From positions 9,500,001-9,564,000 of the forward strand of contig CM020507.1 of the NCBI GenBank assembly GCA_009823395.1: a DNA stretch of 64,000 bases, given 5' to 3'. The stretch is from Thamnaconus septentrionalis (lineage: Eukaryota > Chordata > Actinopteri > Tetraodontiformes > Monacanthidae). Under the pieces are notes generated by a model, which saw only the letters and a program-made list of their open reading frames with translations, ran no database searches and was not told where the DNA came from. Positions 1 to 11,156 of the stretch are shown piece after piece. The translations under genes and the position numbers were made by a program. Position 1 is the first letter of the stretch, and the number at the start of each line of letters is the position of its first letter.

Positions 1-413
1 TGTGTTCCTTAAAGCTGGATTAAGAAGCATGTTCCTTGCTCCCATTCATCTGTGACACAAAAATAACTCCCAGTGGGAACATCATGTCAGTCTGTTTACG
101 AGCAGGACACTTCTAGAACCGGTGTTGCACGCAGTGTATGTGTGTTAAAAGAAGCCTTGTTTGCACTGGTCATTAAAAGAGAAAAAAATGCAGGTGAAAT
201 TAGTCCATCACTGAAATAATAAGTCATCTTTAAATGTTGTAGAAGTGTGCATTCATTAAAGAACATTTTCATGAGTACAAACTCACTGCTTACCAGGAGT
301 ATATGTTAAATATAAAGATCTGGTTTATTTTTTATACTCCTGTCCTGTTGTAAATATATACACAGGGTCACTCCTTCGCATAATGCTGAATTTGTTTTGT
401 TTTTCCATGACAG
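1..413 (+). other. Upstream/intron sequence of the Shadoo gene
   Basis: This AT-rich stretch holds no recognisable coding sequence. It ends in a good splice acceptor, a T-rich tract followed by cag at 411-413, immediately before the start codon at 415. I infer that it is the 3' part of a 5'UTR intron, because prion-family genes typically keep the whole reading frame in one exon. The non-coding first exon would then lie further left, outside the window. Confidence 0.5.
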
Positions 414-414
414 G

Positions 415-921
415 ATGGTGGGTCTCCAGAATCTCCTGGTCACAGTGAGCCTGTGCCTGCTGCTCCTGACCACGCTGGTACCTTCCTCTGAGGCCCGGCG
501 TGGAGGAGGCAGGGGAGGCTTTGGTGGCCGGGGCCGAGGCTGGGGCGGAGGTGGGGCTCAGGCCTACAGACCTGTCCAGAGCAGCGGTTCCAGTGCGGGG
601 AAGGTAGCTGGTGCAGCAGCTGCTGGCGCCATTGGAGGAGCCGTGATCGGCTCTGCCCTGAGCAGGCCTGGCTATGGTGGAGGATATGGCGGAGGATACG
701 GCGGATACGGTGGATACGGTGGATATGGATACGGGGGAGGTTATGGTGGATATGGATATCCAAGATATGGAGGTGGTGGCCGCAGGCCAGGCTATGATGC
801 TGAGGGCTCCGGAGATATGGAGTACTACACGGCAGCATCCACCAGCCCCATCGGCAGCATCACACTCCTCGTGGGTTCCCTGGTGTCTCTGCTGATGGGC
901 CACTGGGTGGCAGTCATGTAG
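415..921 (+). CDS. sprnb: Shadow-of-prion-protein (Shadoo) family protein, sprnb-like
   Basis: This is a single-exon frame of 168 aa. Residues 1-27 form a signal peptide. Residues 28-47 are Arg/Gly-rich (RGG type). An Ala/Gly hydrophobic stretch at 64-82 (AGAAAAGAIGGAVIG) matches the conserved prion-family core. A Gly-Tyr repeat spans 87-121, and residues 146-168 form a hydrophobic tail typical of a GPI-anchor signal. Shadoo proteins are small surface glycoproteins of the nervous system. The mature part has no cysteine, which fits Shadoo rather than PrP, and it has no N-glycosylation sequon, which is unusual. The start at 415 follows a splice acceptor by one base and gives a proper signal peptide. 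A PrP gene lies tail to tail about 2.8 kb away; my recollection that fish sprnb adjoins a prion gene underlies the 'b' label, which is less certain than the family call. Confidence 0.78.
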   Translation: MVGLQNLLVTVSLCLLLLTTLVPSSEARRGGGRGGFGGRGRGWGGGGAQAYRPVQSSGSSAGKVAGAAAAGAIGGAVIGSALSRPGYGGGYGGGYGGYGGYGGYGYGGGYGGYGYPRYGGGGRRPGYDAEGSGDMEYYTAASTSPIGSITLLVGSLVSLLMGHWVAVM

Positions 922-3489
922 AGCTGAAATCCCATGTAGAAAAGGACGTGTCCTCCAAGTTCTGACAAGAAACAACCAAGCTAACAGAAACTGGACTGTT
1001 TTTTTTTGGGTTTTTTTTTGCTTTATATGAACCTTTAATCTCCAACACCCCGGAGACACTGCCTGCAGAAAGACACCAAATCCAAATCGTCAACTCCCAT
1101 CACATCATTGTAAGGCTTCATTGCATCAGGTTGCAGGCACTAATGTGCAGACACAGAAATTGACATAGATCTTTTTCTCTTAAACGTGGCCAATCATTTT
1201 ATCTTTTTGATGACTGTGTTAACATGTTTTCTTGCAGTAAATCTATTGAAGGTGTGTAGTATATAATAATGCTGTCTTTCTCAGTATCATTTTATTGCAC
1301 TCTCCACTAGGTTTTTTTCTTCAGTTTAATTAATATGGACAGAAATGTAAAGTGTAGCATTTTCACAGTGTAATGTATATTTTTGGTTTGATTTGTAGAT
1401 GTGGATGCACATATGTGAAATGTACTTTAAAGTTTATTATGTTTAAATTAATAAAAAAACAAAAAAAACAGGTTTTTTTTTTTCTTTTTCTACACGACTA
1501 ACAAGAAAATAGACCAGAAAGCACATAAATGTTGCTTTGAATGATGCAAATGTGAAATATCTTCTTAGACTGAGGAAACTCTGCCTAGTGAGTGAGAGAC
1601 CTTATTTAAAAAAAAAAAAAAGAAATCCTTATGTTTTGACTGATGTCCTCAAAAAATATCCTTTTGAGATGGATGGAAATTACGTTTTCAAAAATAACCT
1701 AAAGATAAAGATCTTTATAGCAAATGGTTATAAACAGCCAATTGAGTCCAATTGAGGCCATTGATAAATGTATTGATAAATGGTTTAAAATTTATATTTT
1801 AAACCATTAAAACATTTTGGCCTTAGCCATTCTGCAGGTTCCCTGAGTTAGGGAAAATCAATAGTTTGATTTGACAAATCTCTGGATTTTAACGAAACAA
1901 GACAAAAATAGCCAGTTCATGTAAATGCAATATTATTGTGTTTCCTCAAATGTCATTGTTATATCTTGATGAAATTTAAACTTAAATGTTACAAACCCCG
2001 TATAAATCAACGTTCATGATCAAATTAAACCATGAGCATTAATATGATTAGTTAGTATTTCATTTTTATTGAGAATGTTGCAGATTACAGGTTAGTCATC
2101 CAGCAGACACACTTTGGGCATGATAACGGAGGCATAAATGAAACTCAGAGATGAACATCTATAATGTACCTAAATAGTTACAGATATAACACAGATATAA
2201 CAGATTTATACATAGACTGTGTAGCACATTGTTTTTTTTCTATCATTTAGCAGTGGATGCTTTCTAAAATTTAATAAAATAAATAATTCACTGTGGAAAC
2301 AAAGTAAAGGTTCAACCTTATTATTGAAATAAGCCTCTGGTTATAATGCATCATTACTGATGTGAAATCCTTCCAATTTCTTTTTCTTTTTTGAGATACA
2401 CATTTCAGTCATAGTAGATCTCTAATGTGTTTTGCATTCAAACAAAAGCATCATACCCTCATGTTGACAAGCCAAATGCTTGTAAATGCTTAATAATAGG
2501 AATGTGCAACTGACAGCCCTCAAACCAATTTACAATTATCAATGAAGGGTTTATTGATGTATTTTGATTGTATATTGTCTACCTAGAGAAGGCACTTCCC
2601 AGAAATACAGGAGCTCTGTGGCCAAATTACAACACGTGGTTAAATGTTACCCTCAATAACAATACGATAATAAGGATAAAAATAAGAACACTTCTGCATT
2701 CACGCAGGGTCCCTGGTCCCTGCATCGGCAGTGTGAGAGAGGCAAAACGTGTGAAATCGACACATACACAAAACACTTGTACACACTTCACCCTGTTAGT
2801 GTTTGCATTTGGTCCAGTGTTTGCAACACTCTTGCAATCACGTGTCCTTTTTTTTTTTTTTTTGCATATCATTCAAGGTGCCAACAATTACACATAAGTA
2901 GATTGACATTCATGCACGTCAGCTGATTTTAAATGTTACAACAGACTAATAGAGCACTATACATGTTTTAGTTCAAGTCTTGAGTAAACATTGATTAACC
3001 TGTTCTGACTACATTTGGCAACTTTTAAACATGTATTCAAACATCAACGTCCCTATAGGCAGTATACTCACACTTAAACACTACCATGAGTACATACGGA
3101 GGCTTATGTGTGCAAATTATATTCATGACACTGGCTGACCAGACTAACCAGTGCAAACGTACCCTAACAGACTAAATGGTTCATTATTTGGTAATCAACT
3201 TTCAGTCGAAGTCATTTTGGGGAAGATTACAATCACGGTAATTTCGCTGAAGAAATACAAAAGTGCACCTAATTAGACACAGCACTGTGGAGTATTTCTT
3301 ACAGAAACCCACGCAGACATGCAGAGGAAACAAGCCAGTGTTAGTGCCACTCCTTACATCAGTAGCTGGAGAGCTTGTCATCTTAATGGAAATGGATGGA
3401 CCAGATTCCTGACCACCAGCACTGGATTGAAAAATTAGAGTGCAGCATAATGGATGTTTGGTCTTTCCCAGGGGAAAAGGGAAGTGCAA
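922..3489. other. Convergent intergenic region between sprn and prnp
   Basis: This holds the sprn 3'UTR on the left and, on the right, sequence that may be a longer prnp 3'UTR. It is AT-rich with many stop codons in all frames. I see no conserved protein frame, tRNA or clear transposon end. Confidence 0.6.
1450..1455 (+). promoter_or_regulatory. Poly(A) signal of the Shadoo gene
   Basis: An AATAAA hexamer lies about 530 bp after the stop codon, followed by A-rich and then T-rich sequence. It is the first canonical signal on the + strand after the gene, giving a 3'UTR of roughly 0.55 kb. Confidence 0.6.
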
Positions 3490-3495
3490 TTTATT
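3490..3495 (-). promoter_or_regulatory. Candidate poly(A) signal of prnp
   Basis: TTTATT on the + strand reads AATAAA on the minus strand, about 230 bp after the prnp stop codon. Further minus-strand AATAAA motifs occur to the left, for example at 2065-2070, so a longer 3'UTR is possible. Confidence 0.5.
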
Positions 3496-3727
3496 GAAAC
3501 ACCAACCTTACCTCTTACCCCATCTCTGAGCATGCAATACATACTGGTGCCAGCCGAGCAGAAAGTAAGGATATTTATATATACACTATTATCAGGAGCA
3601 CATGGCAACACAAAGTAATTGTCTACACCCAACGTCTATACCCAATGACGCTTTCAAAAGTGCAAGATGCTATTTCCGACCACTCTTTTTCTCTTTCTGT
3701 ACTTCTTACAACAGTCCCTGCATTGCT

Positions 3728-5095
3728 TCAGCAGCTAAAAGGGCCCCTGTACAGCGACATTAGCAAGTTGCTATTCAGTAGAATCACTGTTACACTAGTG
3801 GCCAAAGCTACAAAGCCTTGAGAACCAGTTCCCATTCCCTGCGCCCCTCCTTTTATGAATTCAGAGTAAGCGAAGAACCTCTCCATGCATGTCTTCAAAT
3901 TGTGCTGATAGATGAGTTCTGGGTAACCAATCTCCACAATGCTGACTATTTTATCATTATCAGGAGTCTTGCTGAGATTTGGAGTCATAGACTTGGCCTC
4001 GGGCTTACTTAGGGGTGAAGTTGATTCATTAACTGCTGTCCCGTTGCTGCCTGCACTATCCGATAGAGCTGATGTGGTGACAGCTCTAGTTGTTCTTGCT
4101 GTTGTAGTTGTGGCGGTCGTTATTTTGTTGCTTTGCTCTATTATTTTCGCTTGGTCATGCGCTTGTCGACTCATGCAATTTTCCATGAATCCAACGTAGG
4201 TCATAGGGGGTTCATCGATGCTATAGGTGTAGTCTTCATTGACTTTACTGTCACTGTAGCCGCTGTTGACTCTGTTGCCTTCAGTATTAGCAGCCTTGGT
4301 TCCTTGTTTCCTGTACATGTAGTTTTTGTAGTAATACTCTTCCTGGGGACTGTTCAAGGGATGTTCAGGGCGGTGGATCCTTCCTAACCCATAGCCCATG
4401 GCCATTCCCCCCGCAGCTCCTCCAGCTGCTGCCAGTACTGCCTGCTGTCCGAACCCTCTGGATTTATCTGAGGGGAATATCTTTGCATTCTGAACTGATC
4501 GGGAGAAGGGAGAGCCTCTGCCAACACCGTAGCCACCATTAACAACACTGCCACTGTAATGAGGACTTGAAATTTTGTTGGCTGGGTTGCGGTTGATGTA
4601 CCCTCCTTGGTAGCCACCATAACCATAACCACCATAACCTGTGCCATAGCCTGCTCCATAACCACCTTGATGGCCTCCATAACCACCTTGGTTGCCTCCA
4701 TATCCTCCTTGATGGCCTCCATAACCACCTTGGTGGCCTCCATAACCACCTTGGTTGCCTCCATATCCTCCTTGGTGGCCTCCATACCCACCATGGGTGC
4801 CGTGACCTCTTGTATTTGGGGAGTTCCGTGATGGATTCTGGTTATTGCCCTTGTTTCCATGCCAGCCTGGTTGAGGACGGCCGTATCCATGGTTTGTTTG
4901 ACTTGGCTTATTTGAATTCACTCTATTAGAACTGGAACCGGAACTGGAACTAGAGCTAGAATGGCTATTAGAACTAGAACCTGAGCTGGAACCAGAACTG
5001 GAGGGTTTATTTGATCTCGATTTACCGCCTTCTGAAAAATGTAGAGGAAGCAAAAAAAGAGCCAAGCAGATCACAGTTAGTGAACTTGGCTTCAT
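3728..5095 (-). CDS. prnp: Fish prion protein (stPrP type), GPI-anchored
   Basis: A single-exon frame of 455 aa, in the size range of fish PrPs and much longer than mammalian PrP. In order: signal peptide 1-22; Ser-rich linker 32-58; six heptad repeats of the GGYGG(H/N)Q type at 102-143, followed by Gly-Tyr sequence to about 166; the conserved Ala/Gly hydrophobic core at 219-239 (AVLAAAGGAAGG); Cys307 and Cys403, which probably form the family's disulfide; a Ser/Thr-rich insert at 325-360 with N-glycosylation sequons at N351, N356 and N373 between the cysteines; and a hydrophobic GPI signal at about 428-446. The protein should sit on the outer face of the plasma membrane. I chose Met at 5095 because it starts the signal peptide and a minus-strand acceptor (ctgcag) lies just upstream. 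Whether it is PrP-1 or PrP-2 cannot be decided here. Confidence 0.88.
   Translation of the reverse strand: MKPSSLTVICLALFLLPLHFSEGGKSRSNKPSSSGSSSGSSSNSHSSSSSSSGSSSNRVNSNKPSQTNHGYGRPQPGWHGNKGNNQNPSRNSPNTRGHGTHGGYGGHQGGYGGNQGGYGGHQGGYGGHQGGYGGNQGGYGGHQGGYGAGYGTGYGGYGYGGYQGGYINRNPANKISSPHYSGSVVNGGYGVGRGSPFSRSVQNAKIFPSDKSRGFGQQAVLAAAGGAAGGMAMGYGLGRIHRPEHPLNSPQEEYYYKNYMYRKQGTKAANTEGNRVNSGYSDSKVNEDYTYSIDEPPMTYVGFMENCMSRQAHDQAKIIEQSNKITTATTTTARTTRAVTTSALSDSAGSNGTAVNESTSPLSKPEAKSMTPNLSKTPDNDKIVSIVEIGYPELIYQHNLKTCMERFFAYSEFIKGGAQGMGTGSQGFVALATSVTVILLNSNLLMSLYRGPFSC
4667..4792 (-). repeat. 21 bp coding minisatellite in prnp
   Basis: Six near-identical 21 bp units encode the GGYGG(H/N)Q heptads of PrP residues 102-143. 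Units alternate between His and Asn at position six. This is the fish counterpart of the mammalian octapeptide repeats and is prone to copy-number change. Confidence 0.85.
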
Positions 5096-5844
5096 CTTCA
5101 CCCTGCAGTGAGAATGAGAGGACACAGAGACAAAGATTGTCACAATATTTCATTGATTAGATTTTTTTTTTTGCAGCTAATATCGCAGGCTTATGACTTA
5201 AGCTCGTGTATGCTTCTGGGCAGAAGCGCAAACAGTAATTCGAAATCAGTCATACATCCTATTCTTCGCTGACCAATCATGATCAGGCATAAATGAATCT
5301 TTACAGTAATAAATGTATTTCAGATATGTATTATTTTTCATTTGCAATCGGTTCTTGGAATATTAAAGGAACAAGAAAAACACAAAAGGGAGACAGATAC
5401 GGTATCAGGCAGCCCTTCTCCACAATCATTGCATTAAATATCCATTTCATGTTCCTCAAAAACAAAACAGTTTGTCTGTTGCAAAGTTTGTTATTTTAGT
5501 GCATTTCAAGTATCACAGCAACTTCAATCTAGAGTGAAAACAAATCAAGTAATACAAACAACGAAAGTAAACGACATCATTCATAAACATTATCATCTGG
5601 GAAAACACAAGACAAAACTCAACAAAAAATGAAGATGATGATAATTCATTGACAATTCAATTGTGTAAATATCAAGCTGCGTGGCTCACAACCACAAAAA
5701 TCACCAGGCAGTCATTAGTTTCTGACGCAACTAAACTAGAGTCTATCACAGGTCATATTTACTTTTTTTTTTTTTTTTTTAAATACTCTATGCTGACAAA
5801 GCTGCATTAAAGTGGCAGGTTAGTGCCACTTTCAGCAGGCTTAC

Positions 5845-5960
5845 CTTGAACACGAACAGACTCCAAGGCTCTTAGTCTACTTGCAATTCTCACTGACCAC
5901 TCGAGTCTTGATGCGATGCGAAGTCGGTTTGCAAAGTGGTGCAGAGACAGGAACATTTGC
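5845..5960 (-). other. Candidate 5'UTR exon of prnp
   Basis: On the minus strand a good splice donor (CAAG followed by gtaagc) occurs at 5844/5845. It pairs with the acceptor just upstream of the prnp start near 5098, giving an intron of about 0.7 kb in the usual place for a PrP gene. The 5' end of this exon is only a guess. Confidence 0.4.
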
Positions 5961-7978
5961 TATGACTCCGAGTAGGGATGGGCCTCGCATAGAAAAGGCA
6001 TATTGGGCGTGGTTTAATTAAATGCATTTCCTGGCATCTGCGTCACGTCATCCTGTCTAGTGTCACGAAGCCAAGGCGTATGGGGGCTGTAAAAGGAAAA
6101 GTCTGAAAAGCGTATCTCTCTCTCGCCCAACTCTTCTGTTTTGTCATTTTACTCAAAAAAAGAAAGAAACGAAACGAAACAGTTATCCCAGAGCATCTGA
6201 AAAATAATTCGCAGCTCCTCTCTCCCAACTCTTCTGTTTTGGTAGTTTATTTAAAAAAAAAAAAAAAAAAATGCTTGAGCATGTTTCCCACAATGGTTTT
6301 AATGCTTCTGAATCACTGGTAGATGCATCGATAAACTGAAAGGATCATTAGCATGCAATTTCACAGTTTTCTTTCCTCCCTTTTTTTTTTTAAATTTTAT
6401 TCTGCGGTGTCTCAGCGTGTTATTACTTAGCTCGCTGCCGCCATCTGCTGTTCAACAAGAGGAACTCGTGAAAATGTAATTGTGTTGTTTAAAAACAAAA
6501 ACTACAACAACAAACACACGGTAAAGCTTGCATGGTGACAAGGTGAGCAATAAAAGTGTTGCCAAACGGCTAAAAGGATGAAAACTAGAAAATAATGAAG
6601 CTGAAAAGCTTTATTACATGCTGTCTCGGCTGTCTTTACCTTAAAATTGTATGTTGCGCCTTTAGCTCAGTCACTTCTACTTCGAGTTAGTTTTTTTTTT
6701 TTGTTCGGCAACGCACCTGGAAAGGAGTAGGAAGTAGTGCTATTCAAAAATAAAATCCCAATACGTAAAAACAAATTAATTATCTCCCGAACAGTTAAAA
6801 GGTAGTTTCTTATAATTAACCAAAATGATAAAATGTATACATAAAGAAATCACATGAAAAATGTATCTCAAGCAGACATTTATTTTCATGAGTAACCTGC
6901 CACCTATGCAGGCTTCCCTCTGGTGGCTAAAACAAGAAGCAGCAAGCATAAATCAGAAAATGGGTCTGCTACAAAATTCTTGGAGCGAGATCCCAAGGAC
7001 CTTTAATGAACACAGGAGGCCTGTGTTTTTTTGGGGTTTAAAAACTGATTAAACTTTTCTTCACGTCTTGGACAGAAACACACGAGTCAAATCCCTAATA
7101 TGTTTACATATAACCTATATATTTACACAGAAGGTCAGACTTAGAACCTCCAACAGGCACCAATGTGGTGCAACTCTCATGCGGTTTTGTGTTGAACGTT
7201 CACATGAGAACACACACAGCTGGAAGCGATGCTCTTGTAAAACGCATGGCAATTATGTCAGTGAGACATCAGGGGACCAGGGCGCCCTCACTGGTGAAAA
7301 ATGGAACATCTGCACAGTCTTTGGAATAAGGTATTTCATTCCTCACCTTTGGCAGGTCTCATACAGGCAAATATCTTTATTAATTGGAAGAAAAAAAAAA
7401 CAGAATGGCCAAAACAGAAATAAAAAATCTAAAGAGAAACATAAATACAATGTCAGGGAACTAAATAATATCTAGTCATGTGTGTAGTGCGGTAATTATC
7501 AAAGACCGAGAAAGAAATTTCAATCTCCTGGCCAATGAGTTGTCAGGCTGCAGGGAATTGTGATGCAGCTGCTACAAAGTTGTGCATGTTTTGTTGTAAT
7601 GCATATAAAATGAATCGCCGGTTTCCTTCAAATCATTGCACATTTCTACACAGTGATACGTGTGAAAGAAAAAAGAAGTGGAGTTTCATATCCTCCATGT
7701 GTCAAACCAACTCGGTCAAGATGTACGAGCCTCGGAATCTTTGTTTGAGTCTTTATAAGTGGAAACAAGTTCAACAACATTCAGTTTATGAATTCTCTCT
7801 GCAACTTTCTCCAGTTTTTAATTGTCCTGTCAACTATAAATTCCCCAGTGAACGGACAACTGTGACCACAGAGCGGCACAATCTCACGGCTGAGCCCCTG
7901 AGCTGATTGGACAGAGGAAGGGGAGGACGTAGATTGGGACCTGCTACGACTCTTGGTAACCCCGACTGCCACACACTG

Positions 7979-8011
7979 ACACACACACACACACACACAC
8001 TGACACACACA

Positions 8012-8064
<53 letters not shown>
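7979..8064. repeat. (CA)n microsatellite
   Basis: A CA dinucleotide array of about 86 bp with a few interruptions (tgac, cata). The Cys-Val frames it creates on the opposite strand are artefacts. Confidence 0.95.
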
Positions 8065-8066
<2 letters not shown>

Positions 8067-8935
8067 CACCATTACAGTAGTTGCTGATGTCCGGTTGACG
8101 CTCTCGTAAATCTAATCACACATCAAGATTGACATTTTTGAATATTGAAGGGCCCCCTTTAATCCTTCCGTCTCTGTTGCTGTTTGGCCAGAGGTGTTTG
8201 TTGTAAGTCCAACCTGTTATCAGCTCAGTTTGAGTCAATAGTTAACCACGCGGCTTTATCAGCGTCAGGCCAGTGCAATTTCAAAGACACCTACAAGCAA
8301 AAAACGGTGGACCTGCAAACATGCAGACGCTTGAGGCCTCACCCGCTGCCATGAACGGAACCCATATTTTTTTTGCAGCACGCTTTCCAGCCTGGCCATG
8401 TGCACCCTCTCACCCTCAACCCATCCACCCCCGATACTTAACTCGTGCAAGATCCCCTCCATGCCCTGTCCAGTCCTGTCCTGTGCTGTTCTCTCAGTCA
8501 AATTTCGGCCTCCACTCCTTGTTCTTTCACCTCGTTTTCCCTTTGCCCCTGCAAAGTACTGACTGCGTCAGCTCCAGCCCCAACCTGCAGGATCCAGCTG
8601 TAGCGCTGAAGAAATAAGTCACTCAATACAGCTGCTGTTCAAGGCCTGGCACTCCAACTGCGATAGCTCACATTTACAATATGACAGACAGGCAGCAAGC
8701 ATTTAAGTAAATCTGCTAAAGAAAAGAAAAATAATTTTATCAATTGTATTCGGGGTCCTCAGTTCCCTGTTGCGTAAGACAGCCATGATCTAATGTGGTT
8801 GGTGTGAGCAAGGAATTCACAGTTGGTGCACTTGGAGCTCAGAGCAAGACTGGCGTTTGGAATTTGGGGTGTCTCTCACATGGAGACTTGTTTCCTGACT
8901 CAGCATTCCGGTGACATTCGACACATCAGGGCTAT

Positions 8936-8937
<2 letters not shown>

Positions 8938-8986
<49 letters not shown>
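8938..8986. repeat. (CTG)16 trinucleotide repeat
   Basis: Sixteen uninterrupted CTG units lie in gene-free DNA. Both strands give open poly-Ala, poly-Leu or poly-Ser frames, but neither side shows a gene. Confidence 0.95.
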
Positions 8987-8987
<1 letters not shown>

Positions 8988-10309
8988 CACGAGCATGTAT
9001 GCAAACGTGTTGACAAACACTGTCTAAAAATTCCGCGAGCTAGAACTGGGAAAAAGTCAGGCCTGTTGAAGGAAGTTCTGAAATGTTCTGCTGTGTTTCC
9101 CGTAAAACTGTTCGACCCAAAGAAACAGACAAAGTTGGTGGTGACGTAGTTCACTGAAATGCAATGATCTTTGCACATGGAACAAAGTAAGAAAAAAAGC
9201 AAGCAAATAATGAAGTAAAATTGTCAATATTGATATGACGATTTTTTTTTCCCTTTTCCTGGCTGTTTTTCAACGAATGACCATACCACAGAAAATGGTT
9301 TGCACATTTAAGTGAACGAATTGGGTGAACTAATTAACTAATTTATCCTTAATTAAGCCAACCTGTTTAAAACCGATTTCACCGGGTTTCTCACATCACA
9401 TATACCAATGGCAGAAGAGTTAGAAAATGCAGATTAAAAAAATGACAAAAACTCAGACGCGTACAAAGGGTTTGCGATGCTTTGGAATGATTTGGCGGAT
9501 CAAGATCAACATGGATTAAGTAAAAGACGTGTCGTAAAAAAGAGAAGAGGGTTCTGGGAGATTAGGGGGGTGTTGAGCACAAAGAGAAGGACAACCAGGA
9601 GCATTGCCAAAGACCAGCAAGGATCAGAATGTGTGCGGTTACACAAACCGCTCTTTGGCCACCACAACACAGAGAGGCTCAACTCCTCAGGATAAAGGGG
9701 GATTTTACCAGTCAGCTGCAGTCACTGGCTGGTTTGTTGCACATGTCTGGATGTCTGTAATATTCCTGCCCCTGTGGTCATCTACTGTGGAGGGTTTTAC
9801 ACCACAGACGAGTAGAATACACAGTGTCTTTTCCCTCATGGGTGAAGAAATTTGACTCAAGTCAGGCCGTCTTGATTTGGTCACAGGAGGAATCGAGAAG
9901 CACACAGCAGCTGTGGGGGGACGTGGATGTGGCCCAGGTGACATGTTGGTGAAATCATAGGTTGAACTATACATTGGAGGCGTTTTTGCACTTTGACTCT
10001 GTTGATAAACATTAAAGCGAGGATTATCTGCGACACTCTACAAACTGGATCAACCCAGAGCAGACTGAGCACTATCTGCAATGTGGGTGTGTGTGCGTGC
10101 GCTTGTTTGTGAGACTGTGATGTCAGGAGTATTATATATTAACCTGCCGACTGACTGTTTCAAATCATTGTGACTGACAGACTTTTCATTACAATGGCTT
10201 CATCATTTTCTATGTCTATATATTTCGGCAAAATATTGAAACCAATTGCCTACAGTCATCTTACAGCATCTGTCTCACTGTACAAAGCTAAATTAGATTT
10301 GATGAATGT

Positions 10310-10445
10310 AAACATGCCCTGCGATGAACTGGCGACTTGTCCAGGGTGTCACCCTGCCTTCACCCTAAGACAGCTGGGATAGGCTCCAGCAGACCCCCGT
10401 GACCCTGAATAGGAATAAGCGGGTATAGAAGATGAATGAATAGAA
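10310..10445 (-). repeat. Interspersed LINE-tail-like repeat, copy A
   Basis: Its reverse complement starts with an ATTC/ATCC-rich end and shares long stretches with two other places in the window (42550-42765 and 53413-53695): 'cagggtcacggg', 'cccagctgtctt' and 'ttcatcgcaggg'. This family is common in fish genomes; the LINE origin is from memory and unchecked. Confidence 0.75.
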
Positions 10446-11055
10446 GATGAATGAATGTAAACATTTTTTGGCCATTCAATAACTCCAAAGTGTGTGGATT
10501 ATTTCTATTGTAAAATATATCAGATGGGGTTAAAAAATAAAACCTATATGGCCTCCCAGGTAATGCTGGGACACATTTCCAGCGATGGTGCTAAAATCAC
10601 TCAGTACTTCAGGTCTTCCAGATTGAACCTCTTTGATTTCGGAGACGACTTGGCTGTGCACATGACGTAACCAACGTATTCTGCATTAACTGCCAAACAG
10701 AATCATGTTGAGCCTTGATACATTCTCCCTTTGTGTTACTCTTTGTGGTCGTAAAGCGTAAAAAACAACATATGCTTCAGGTGGGTTCTGTCCTTACTGT
10801 AGTTGGTTTTCACACACCAAGCTTTGCTTTGCACAACAAATTATTTAGAACAAATAGAGATCAGCAGTTTTGGAATGAAGTTCATTTTCAAACTCAGCTT
10901 TTATTTTTTCAAATGCACACTGGCTGCTATTACAAACCTGGAGGATCTTAAATGACCTGGCACACCAGACTTTGTTGTGTAATTTTCAAATAGAAATTTG
11001 GCATTTAGTTGTAAATTTGGCACGGACATGAAGTCCTCCCCTGGTCGCAAAACAC

Positions 11056-11062
11056 TATAAAA
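11056..11062 (+). promoter_or_regulatory. TATA box of bhmt copy 1
   Basis: TATAAAA lies about 100 bp upstream of the start codon at 11157, a suitable distance for a short 5'UTR that needs no upstream exon. Confidence 0.65.
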
Positions 11063-11156
11063 ATTGGTGAGGATTATCTCTCTGCACCTTTTAGCCCAAA
11101 AAGGGGTTTGCTGTTAGCAAGTGCTGAGTGCTGCAACTGGAACTGGGAACCAAATA

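Larger units (their letters stand above)
5961..11055. other. Gene-free stretch between prnp and bhmt
   Basis: About 5 kb with no supportable gene. It holds homopolymer A/T runs, a CA microsatellite (7979-8064), a CTG repeat (8938-8986), a LINE-tail-like repeat (10310-10445) and short direct repeats near 6126 and 6224. Open frames here are short, low in complexity and lack family resemblance. Confidence 0.65.

Noticed and set aside
325..1059. 244 aa minus-strand open frame over the Shadoo gene
   Set aside because: It is the antisense shadow of a GC- and repeat-rich coding exon; Ser/Thr/Ile runs mirror the GGY codons and no family resemblance is visible.
4384..4890. 168 aa frame within prnp with repeated MEA-KEDME motifs
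   Set aside because: It is the same heptad repeat read in another frame; the main frame has signal peptide, cysteines and GPI tail.
7781..8064. Cys-Val-rich frames
   Set aside because: They are produced by the CA microsatellite.
8817..9202. Poly-Ser, poly-Ala and poly-Leu frames on both strands
   Set aside because: They come from the (CTG)16 repeat; the flanks show no splice structure or conserved sequence.
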